A DNA stretch of 6,026 nt, taken from NCBI GenBank assembly GCA_004525055.1, contig SPDF01000109.1, positions 1-6,026 on the forward strand, in the 5' to 3' direction. Each line of letters begins with the position of its first letter. Position 1 is the first letter of the stretch. This DNA comes from Gemmatimonadales bacterium. GTDB taxonomy: Bacteria > Gemmatimonadota > Gemmatimonadetes > Gemmatimonadales > GWC2-71-9. Positions 1 to 5,260 of this stretch are shown piece after piece. The notes below the pieces were generated by a model. That model was not told the origin of the DNA. It made no database searches and saw only the letters and a program-made list of their open reading frames with translations. The position numbers and the translations under genes were made by a program.

Positions 1-979
1 CCACGGCCGCCTGCATCGCCGCCAACTCGCTCGGCATCACCACCAGGGCGTCATCGGAGCAGTCCATCGTCTGGGGTGCGCCGCCTGCAGCCGCGGCCAG
101 GATCGGCACGGCCAAGGTCCACGGAATGAGCGTGGCGAGACCGGCCGGGGCGGCGCAGTTGACGTCGACGTTCCAGAGCCCGAGCGCCTGCAGCCCGGCG
201 AGATTCGGCTCGGGCGTCGTCGGGAGCGGCGCCTGGCAGCGGGCCGGATCGACGTAGGTGAGGCAGTAGTAGATGGCCGTCCTGGAGGAGTACGGGATGA
301 CCGAGACGTCGGTGACGCTGAGGAGCGTGGCCTGGGCGCCCGACCGCTGGATGGTGTCCAGCATCGCTGAGTAGTTGGCCTGGAATACCGGCTGGGGGGT
401 AATCAGGGCGGGGTTGCCGGGATTCGACTGGCTCGTGAGGGCCCCGAGGACGTCGTTGTTCCCGATCCAGGCGGTCACGAAGGTCGGCTTGGCGTCCAGC
501 ATGGCCTGGTTCTGGGTCCGGCCGCCGAGGATGAAGGTCGTCAGCGCGTTGCTGTTGGCAAAGGCGATCAGGTTGTCGTTCGGCGAGAACGACGTGGCCC
601 CGGGGACCGCGACGTTGCTGACGTAGAAGAGGCGCTGGTCCGCCCGGAGGTCACAGGTGGTGGCGGTACCGCCGCCGACCCGGGTCTGCGTGACGTTGTT
701 CGTGAGCGGGGGCGCGCAGCCGCGTCCCTGCAGGGATGGCACGAAGAAGGGTGCGTTGGCGCGGTTGGCAAAGAGCACCGCGTAGGAGCGCGTTTGCGTG
801 CTGTCGTTGATGCCGCCGGACTGATAGCCGGCGGTGATGCTGTTGCCCATGGAGACGTACCGTTCCATGAGCCCGTTGCTCGTGGACAGGTCGGGCGCGT
901 TGAGCGGTTCGTTGTCGTAGCACCCCGCCAGGAGGGGGAGCGCCAGCAAGAGAGCCGCGGCCACTCGGATGCGCTGCAT
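1..979 (-). CDS. SGNH/GDSL-hydrolase-like lipoprotein, 3' end beyond window
   Basis: The frame is open from an ATG at 979 to the window edge (326 codons seen, no stop), so the C-terminus is missing. The N-terminus is a lipoprotein signal: a short basic start, a hydrophobic run and the lipobox LLAGC with the lipidated Cys at residue 20. The next residue is Tyr, not Asp, which favours outer-membrane sorting. SGNH landmarks follow: block I MGNSIT (residues 44-49, candidate nucleophile Ser47), a block II-like glycine in VAVPGAT (Gly127), and block III IGNND (172-176, Asn175). The block V Asp-x-x-His that would complete the triad should lie past the window, so activity cannot be confirmed. Residues 230-310 look like a long insertion. 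Six cysteines (88, 109, 239, 248, 275, 307) could form disulfides in the periplasm or at the surface. The gene starts 17 bases after the FadL-family gene, so the two are probably cotranscribed. The substrate is unknown; an esterase or lipase role is inferred from family. Confidence 0.85.
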   Translation of the reverse strand, partial: MQRIRVAAALLLALPLLAGCYDNEPLNAPDLSTSNGLMERYVSMGNSITAGYQSGGINDSTQTRSYAVLFANRANAPFFVPSLQGRGCAPPLTNNVTQTRVGGGTATTCDLRADQRLFYVSNVAVPGATSFSPNDNLIAFANSNALTTFILGGRTQNQAMLDAKPTFVTAWIGNNDVLGALTSQSNPGNPALITPQPVFQANYSAMLDTIQRSGAQATLLSVTDVSVIPYSSRTAIYYCLTYVDPARCQAPLPTTPEPNLAGLQALGLWNVDVNCAAPAGLATLIPWTLAVPILAAAAGGAPQTMDCSDDALVVMPSELAAMQAAV

Positions 980-989
980 ATGCTGTGAT

Positions 990-994
990 CTCCC
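990..994 (-). promoter_or_regulatory. Ribosome binding site of the SGNH lipoprotein gene
   Basis: The minus strand reads GGGAG ten bases before the ATG at 979, in the 17-base gap after the FadL-family stop. The spacing is slightly long, but the signal peptide directly after this ATG supports the start. Confidence 0.5.
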
Positions 995-996
995 GA

Positions 997-2382
997 TCAG
1001 AACGAGTAAGACAGGGTGATGCCGAGGAGGTTGGCGCTGAACGTGTACAGCCCGTCGTTCAACGCGGTGGTCGGCACGGCCAGGCCGCCATCGCCGCTCC
1101 GCCCCTGGCGGTCAGCCTGATCGATGTACTGGTAGGCGACGTCGAACCCGAAGCGCTCTGAGAAGCGCGATCCAAAGCCGGCGGTGAACTCGGTACGCGC
1201 CGCTTCCGGGAGGTTCGGGGTTACGGTTTCGGGAGGCGCCGCCGCGTTGTGGGCGATGATGCCGAGGCGGGCGGTGGACTTGGACCCCACCTTGTATTCG
1301 CCACCGAGGCGCCACGAGGTCGAGTTCCGATAGCTCTCCACGATCGTCCGGTCGCCGAGGAGGCTGAAATTCAGGGGCAAGGTCTCCCAGACCTCCCAGA
1401 ACTGGATGCCGACATCGCCGAGGAGCCGCAGCTTGTCGGTGACCTGGAGGGTCAGACCCATGTTGAGCTGGGCCGGGTACGGGAGGATGGCGGTGCCGAC
1501 CTGGTCGATCAGTGGTCCATCCACGAACAGCGGCGCCACGAGTGCGTCGACCGGCGTGCCGGCCGGCGCTCCAAGCGGGTTGTTGGGCGCCAGGGTGAGA
1601 TTGGTCGCCACCTGGCTGATGGTCGCCGCGCCGTCATCGACGTCCACCGTCTGCTTCGAGAGGTACCGGACACCGAAGGACAGCTTGTCGGTGACCTGGG
1701 CGATGGCGCCGAGGTGGAAGCCGACCGAGAGGTCGCTGCCCTTGAGCTGGACGTCGGCGAAGTCGGTTCCGTAGGCGATGCCGAGATTGGCGAACGTGAT
1801 GCCGCCCCCGCCTGGGACCAGCTGGTCGGCGAGATCGACGCGCTGCTTCAGCTCGACGGAAGAGCTGGTGACGTCGAGGCCAAAGCCGAAGCTGAAGCGC
1901 TTGCCGGCCTTGAGGCCGAAGGTGGGCTGGAAGTAGATCCCCTTCACCGAGCTAAAGTACCCGAGAAAGCGCCCCTGGGCGTCCTCCGGCCATTCGATGG
2001 CCAGCCCATACGGCGCGAAGATGCCGAAGCCGATGGTCGCCTTGTCCGAGAGGCCATAGCCGACGTACACCGAGGGCACCGGGTGAGTCTCCTCGACGAG
2101 ACTGCTGATCTCGCCGGTGGTGCTGTTGGTGAAGTCGCCCTTCGCGCGAATCATCGTGGCGCCGCCGCTAACCACGCCCTTGCCTTTCTCGAGAATCAAT
2201 CCGGCGGGATTGAAGAAGATGGCGGAGCCGTCCGCGCAGGGAGAAGCGACACCTGTGCCGCCGCGACCCATGGCACACGAACTCTGCTCATTGACGCTGA
2301 AGCCTTGGGCTTCGGCCGACCGCGGCATGACCAGAACGGCAGTCAATACCCCGGCGGCAATCCAAACCTGGAACCGTCGCAT
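997..2382 (-). CDS. OmpP1/FadL/TodX-family outer-membrane transport protein
   Basis: This 461-residue protein is a probable outer-membrane beta-barrel that lets hydrophobic molecules, such as long-chain fatty acids or hydrocarbons, into the cell. I chose the ATG at 2382 because it has a GGAG seven bases upstream and begins a classic signal peptide (MRRFQVWIAAG..., probable cleavage after AEA at residue 25). The frame extends upstream to 2490 but that part has no signal-like sequence and overlaps the promoter. The mature N-terminus carries the FadL plug pattern: QGFSVNEQ, a glycine-rich MGRGGTGVA stretch, then AIFFNPAGL (residues 54-62). The rest is alternating, aromatic- and glycine-rich sequence typical of strands, ending in GITLSYSF with the terminal Phe expected for barrel assembly. 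Its only cysteines are residues 36 and 49, both in the plug. It is probably the first gene of an operon with the SGNH lipoprotein. The family is clear; the substrate is not. Confidence 0.93.
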   Translation of the reverse strand: MRRFQVWIAAGVLTAVLVMPRSAEAQGFSVNEQSSCAMGRGGTGVASPCADGSAIFFNPAGLILEKGKGVVSGGATMIRAKGDFTNSTTGEISSLVEETHPVPSVYVGYGLSDKATIGFGIFAPYGLAIEWPEDAQGRFLGYFSSVKGIYFQPTFGLKAGKRFSFGFGLDVTSSSVELKQRVDLADQLVPGGGGITFANLGIAYGTDFADVQLKGSDLSVGFHLGAIAQVTDKLSFGVRYLSKQTVDVDDGAATISQVATNLTLAPNNPLGAPAGTPVDALVAPLFVDGPLIDQVGTAILPYPAQLNMGLTLQVTDKLRLLGDVGIQFWEVWETLPLNFSLLGDRTIVESYRNSTSWRLGGEYKVGSKSTARLGIIAHNAAAPPETVTPNLPEAARTEFTAGFGSRFSERFGFDVAYQYIDQADRQGRSGDGGLAVPTTALNDGLYTFSANLLGITLSYSF

Positions 2383-2389
2383 ACGTGGA

Positions 2390-2393
2390 CTCC
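2390..2393 (-). promoter_or_regulatory. Ribosome binding site deciding the FadL-family start
   Basis: GGAG on the minus strand, within TTGGAGTCCACGT, ends seven bases before the ATG at 2382. It supports that start over the in-frame ATG at 2490, 36 codons upstream. Confidence 0.7.
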
Positions 2394-2418
2394 AATTCGG
2401 GACGACCTCAGGGACGCT

Positions 2419-2432
2419 CCGGGCGGACCCGG
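2419..2432 (-). other. Small GC hairpin in the predicted leader of the FadL-family mRNA
   Basis: The minus strand reads CCGGG-TCCG-CCCGG, a perfect 5-bp stem with a 4-base loop. It falls between the predicted transcription start and the ribosome binding site. It may stabilise the leader or affect translation, but stems this short are common by chance in GC-rich DNA. Confidence 0.3.
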
Positions 2433-2447
2433 CGAGAGTGACACGCA

Positions 2448-2477
2448 AACATATCGTGCGCAGGAAAGGGTTGTCAA
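2448..2477 (-). promoter_or_regulatory. Predicted sigma70-type promoter for the FadL-SGNH operon
   Basis: On the minus strand a perfect -35 TTGACA (2477-2472) is followed by 18 bases and TATGTT (2453-2448), which matches TATAAT at four of six positions. It lies in the only sizeable gap of the window, upstream of the FadL-family start. Transcription would begin near 2441, giving a leader of about 58 bases. The AT-richer -10 stands out from the GC-rich surroundings. No operator repeat is evident. It was called by eye against the enterobacterial consensus, and other phyla may deviate from that. Confidence 0.6.
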
Positions 2478-2492
2478 AGCCGAGTTCCATAT

Positions 2493-2509
2493 CCGACCGG
2501 ATAGGTCGG
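2493..2509 (-). terminator. Hairpin after DUF6941-like gene, possible weak terminator
   Basis: Eight bases past the stop at 2518 the minus strand reads CCGACC-TATCC-GGTCGG, a perfect 6-bp stem with a 5-base loop. Its place between the two blocks, just before the predicted promoter, fits a terminator or mRNA 3'-end stabiliser. No T-run follows (ATATGGAACT), so it is not a standard intrinsic terminator and readthrough into the FadL-family gene is possible. Confidence 0.35.
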
Positions 2510-2517
2510 CAAATCGG

Positions 2518-2931
2518 TCAGTGGGCGTCGGTGGCCTTGGCCCGGCTCGCCGTCAGTGGGACCCGGGTCATCCCCCCCCCATCGATCGATATTTCGAAGG
2601 CAAAAGCCCCGGGGCGCGGGAGCGGGACGTCGAACACAAGCACCGCCCCAGCCTCGACTTCCGTCACCCCTGCGGGTGGCTCGCCGAACTGGACGCTCCC
2701 CTCGCCCCCCAGGAGTTCGGTATCGTCCTCATCCACGAACCGGATCCGGATGCCGTGGGAACCGATGTCGGTCCGGCGCCCGCGGACTCGCAGCACCAGG
2801 TGAGTCCGCGGGTGGACGGTCGGGAATTCTGCCACCCAGACATGCTGGAAGATGCCGAGCACGGAGAGCTTGCCCTGCTGGTCGACCAGCGCATAGTCGG
2901 CGATGACCGCAAAATCGAGCCGAAGGGTCAT
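2518..2931 (-). CDS. Small DUF6941-like protein of unknown function
   Basis: A 137-residue protein with no signal peptide, membrane segment or recognisable catalytic motif. The start MTLRLDFAVIADYALVDQQG and the following KLSVLGIFQHVW resemble DUF6941 proteins, which usually open with a phrase like 'ADYALVDxxGKLSxLGxF'. The rest alternates short hydrophobic and charged stretches (LVLRVRG, IRIRFVDEDD, LVFDVPLPRPGAFAFEISIDG), suggesting a compact beta-sandwich. The PRPGxFxFEISIDG phrase near the end is also reminiscent of the family. The ATG at 2931 overlaps the stop of the prolyl isomerase gene as ATGA, so the two are probably translationally coupled. The frame runs further upstream inside the isomerase gene, but that part is an arginine- and histidine-rich shadow. 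A run of nine G encodes the Gly-Gly-Gly near residue 120. The family match is from memory of its pattern and no function is known to me. Confidence 0.82.
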   Translation of the reverse strand: MTLRLDFAVIADYALVDQQGKLSVLGIFQHVWVAEFPTVHPRTHLVLRVRGRRTDIGSHGIRIRFVDEDDTELLGGEGSVQFGEPPAGVTEVEAGAVLVFDVPLPRPGAFAFEISIDGGGMTRVPLTASRAKATDAH

Positions 2932-3374
2932 GCGACCCGGATCGACTCGATGACGTCGTTCTTCTGGATCGCGTTCACGATGTCCATGCCGGTGGTGACC
3001 TGTCCGAAGACAGTATGGACGCGGTCGAGGTGCCCCTGCGGCGAATGGCAGATGAAGAACTGGCTGCCGCCGGTGTTCTTGCCGGCGTGGGCCATCGAGA
3101 GCGTGCCCGCCACATGCCGGTGGGTGTTCTTCTCGGTCTCGCACTTGATGGTGTACCCGGGCCCGCCGGTGCCGACGCGCGGATTATTCGGGTCGCGGCT
3201 GAGGGGGTCGCCTGCCTGGACCATGAAGTTGTCGATGACGCGATGAAATCGGGTGCCGTCGTAGAACTTCTCGTTGGCCAGCTTCTCGAAGTTGGCGACC
3301 GTGACGGGGGTCTCCTCGTCGAACAAGTCGGCGACGATGGTGCCGCGGCTGGTCTCGATGGTAGCGGTCTTCAT
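2928..3374 (-). CDS. Cyclophilin-type peptidyl-prolyl cis-trans isomerase
   Basis: A 148-residue single-domain cyclophilin that should speed cis-trans isomerisation of Xaa-Pro bonds during protein folding. With no signal peptide it should act in the cytoplasm, and its length suits small bacterial PpiB-like enzymes. Signatures are RFHRVIDNFMVQAGDP (residues 42-57, with catalytic Arg45, Phe50 and Gln53 equivalents) and SMAHAGKNTGGSQFFICH (93-110). The site matching Trp121 of human cyclophilin A is His115, as in many bacterial members, so weak cyclosporin binding is expected. The ATG at 3374 begins the conserved MKTATIETSRGTI strand; the frame extends upstream to 3506 but that stretch is non-conserved and lies inside the MFS gene. 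A short GGA lies seven bases before the start. The gene follows the MFS stop by 22 bases and overlaps the DUF6941-like gene by four bases (ATGA). Confidence 0.96.
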   Translation of the reverse strand: MKTATIETSRGTIVADLFDEETPVTVANFEKLANEKFYDGTRFHRVIDNFMVQAGDPLSRDPNNPRVGTGGPGYTIKCETEKNTHRHVAGTLSMAHAGKNTGGSQFFICHSPQGHLDRVHTVFGQVTTGMDIVNAIQKNDVIESIRVA

Positions 3375-3396
3375 CAGGGATTCCGTGAGGTGGGGG

Positions 3397-4605
3397 TCAA
3401 GGAGGGTGCGGGGCCCGATCGGCCGGCCGGAAAGATAGCGAGGCTGCGGCCAGCGCCGCGACCACCCAGAGCGCACCGGTCCAGTAGGGCGCGCCATGGC
3501 CCACATGGTCGAATACCAGGCCAGCCCAGAGAGGCCCGAGGATCCGGGTCAGGCTCACCACGGACTGCATGGATCCGAGCACCTTTCCCTGCTCGACGCC
3601 ACTGACGGTGCGGGACACCTCCGAGGTCAGCATCGGGGCGGCCGAGGCATTGCCGAAGGCCAGCAGCAATGTGGCAGGGTAGAGCCAGGCCACACTCGGC
3701 ACGAAGGCCGTGGCGGCAAATCCGCCCGCCATGAGCAGCAGTCCCCCAGTGGCGATGCGCCGCTCGTGGCCCGCGGTCGGGATGCGGCGGAGCAGAACGC
3801 CTTGCACCAGGACGCTCACCGCCCCGACGAGGGTGAAGATCCAGGCGTTGCCCTGGGGGCCGAGGCCGAATCGCTCCCGGGTGAAGACGGCGTAGTTGGA
3901 CTGCAACCCGGCCATCGCGAAGCTCATGGCGAAGATCGCGGTGAAGAGTCGGGCCAACCCCGGACGGCGGAGCGTTTCGTCGAGATGGCCAAGGGGGTGC
4001 AAGTCGGCCAGGCGGAAGGGCCGGCGCTCGCGTCGCTCCGGCGGGAGCGACTCCGGCAACAGGAAGTAGCCCAGCGCCACGGTCACCAGGGAGAGCCCAC
4101 CGGCCGCGAAGGCCGGGGCGCGGAGGCTCCACAGGCTCAGCATCCCTCCGATCGCCGGTCCCATGATGAAGCCGAGCCCGAACGCGGCCCCGATGAGCCC
4201 GAAGTTCTTGGCGCGGTCTTCCGGTGGCGACACATCGGCGATATACGCTTGGGCGGTCGAGATGTTGCCGCCGGTGAAGCCGTCGATGAGGCGCGACAGA
4301 TAGAGCAGCCAGAGGGTCTGCGCAAGGCCAAACAAGAAGTACCCGGCGCCGGTGCCGAGAACGCTCAGGAGGAGGACCACCCGGCGGCCGTAACGATCGG
4401 AGAGGGCACCGAGCACCGGGCTGGCCAGGAACTGGGCAGCGGCAAAGGTCAGGCTGAGGAGCCCCACCGTCAGGGCATCGCTCCGGAACTCGGCCACGAT
4501 GAACGGCAGGACCGGTACCAGGATCCCTACGCCCAGAAGGTCGAGGAAGATGGTCAGGAAAATGAAGATGAGTGGCCGGTTTCCCGGGCCGCGCTTGCTA
4601 GTCAC
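3397..4605 (-). CDS. TetA-like MFS drug/proton antiporter (DHA1 type)
   Basis: A 402-residue inner-membrane transporter of the major facilitator superfamily with the expected twelve hydrophobic segments in two halves. Helix 1 contains LDLLGVGILVPVLP (residues 21-34), matching the TetA-type LDxxGxGxxxPVLP. The loop between helices 2 and 3 carries motif A, GALSDRYGRR (66-75). Helix 5 has the antiporter motif C as GAAFGLGFIMGPAIGG (139-154). SRLIDGFTGGN and AYIADVSPPEDRAKNFG also follow the Tet pattern. A basic cytoplasmic loop at about 188-220 joins the halves. The start is GTG at 4605, inside the last codons of nth (8-base overlap), with AAGAGA seven bases upstream. Proton-driven export of a small molecule is likely. 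Tetracycline or any other specific drug cannot be assigned: the whole DHA1 group shares these motifs and no tetR-like regulator is adjacent. Confidence 0.92.
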   Translation of the reverse strand: MTSKRGPGNRPLIFIFLTIFLDLLGVGILVPVLPFIVAEFRSDALTVGLLSLTFAAAQFLASPVLGALSDRYGRRVVLLLSVLGTGAGYFLFGLAQTLWLLYLSRLIDGFTGGNISTAQAYIADVSPPEDRAKNFGLIGAAFGLGFIMGPAIGGMLSLWSLRAPAFAAGGLSLVTVALGYFLLPESLPPERRERRPFRLADLHPLGHLDETLRRPGLARLFTAIFAMSFAMAGLQSNYAVFTRERFGLGPQGNAWIFTLVGAVSVLVQGVLLRRIPTAGHERRIATGGLLLMAGGFAATAFVPSVAWLYPATLLLAFGNASAAPMLTSEVSRTVSGVEQGKVLGSMQSVVSLTRILGPLWAGLVFDHVGHGAPYWTGALWVVAALAAASLSFRPADRAPHPP

Positions 4606-5260
4606 GCATGGTTCTCTTGGCGCTGGGGCATTCCGCCGCTATGGGGCAGGCGGCGCAGTGCGGGCGACGCGCAATGCAGATCGCGCGGCCATGGCTGATG
4701 AGCAGATGGGAGAGCAACGTCCACTTGGGTTGGGGGAAGAGCGCCATGAGGTCCCGCTCCACCTTTTCAGGGTCGGTGGCCGAAGTCAGCCGAAGCAGCC
4801 GGGAAATCCGCCCGACGTGCGTGTCCACCGTGATTCCATCGTTTCGGCCGAAGGCGTTCCCGAGAATTACGTTGGCGGTCTTGCGGCCCACGCCGGGCAG
4901 AGCGCGGAGCTCATCCATGGTCTCCGGCACTCGCCCCTCGTGCCGCTCCACGAGCGCCGCTGCCATGGCGAGCAGATTCTTGCCCTTGTTGCGGAAGAAG
5001 CCGGTGGACCGGATCAACTCTTCTATTTCCTCTTGGGTACCATCAGCGAGCGCCGCCGGGCCCGGGAACCTCGCGAAGAGCGCCGGCGTCACGAGATTAA
5101 CCCGCGCATCGGTGCACTGGGCCGAGAGGATGGTGGCGACGAGGAGTTGGTAGGGGTCGTTGTGGTCCAGTGCGCAGTGCGCGTCCGGGTACGCCCTCTC
5201 GAGCGCAGCGACGATCTTCGTGGCCCGGGCGACGCGCGCCGCGGCGGATTCGCGGGCCAT
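4598..5260 (-). CDS. nth: Endonuclease III, DNA glycosylase/AP lyase
   Basis: A 220-residue base-excision-repair enzyme that removes oxidised pyrimidines and cleaves the DNA at the resulting abasic site. The helix-hairpin-helix is LPGVGRKTANVIL (residues 121-133), with catalytic Lys127 matching Lys120 of the E. coli enzyme. The catalytic Asp is Asp146 in VDTHVGRI, matching Asp138. The C-terminal [4Fe-4S] loop has exact C-x6-C-x2-C-x5-C spacing (Cys195, 202, 205, 211). The segment LLVATILSAQCTDARVN (39-55) also follows the family. All key residues are present, so it should be active. The length is close to the family norm (E. coli 211), with short extra residues at both ends. The ATG at 5260 directly follows the stop of the polX-type gene with no bases between, suggesting cotranscription and translational coupling. 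Its TAG stop lies past the GTG start of the MFS gene. Confidence 0.98.
   Translation of the reverse strand: MARESAAARVARATKIVAALERAYPDAHCALDHNDPYQLLVATILSAQCTDARVNLVTPALFARFPGPAALADGTQEEIEELIRSTGFFRNKGKNLLAMAAALVERHEGRVPETMDELRALPGVGRKTANVILGNAFGRNDGITVDTHVGRISRLLRLTSATDPEKVERDLMALFPQPKWTLLSHLLISHGRAICIARRPHCAACPIAAECPSAKRTMRD

Noticed and set aside
2383..2490. Longer FadL-family start at the ATG 2490
   Set aside because: The extra 36 residues precede an otherwise perfect signal peptide, cover the predicted promoter and lack a better ribosome binding site than the GGAG before 2382.
2581..2590. Perfect 10-base palindrome ATCGATCGAT as a regulatory site
   Set aside because: It lies inside the DUF6941-like coding sequence, encodes part of EISIDG, and one such short palindrome is not good evidence of a binding site.
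1249..3246. A 665-codon open frame on the plus strand, opposite the FadL-family, DUF6941-like and isomerase genes
   Set aside because: It is antisense to three genes with clear family motifs. Its product is low-complexity and rich in Arg, Gly, Asp and Glu with no recognisable domain, as expected when GC-rich codons are read on the opposite strand.
3496..4698. Long plus-strand open frame opposite the MFS transporter
   Set aside because: The product is a charged Gly/Glu/Arg/His-rich sequence with no domain, while the minus strand gives a full TetA-like transporter.
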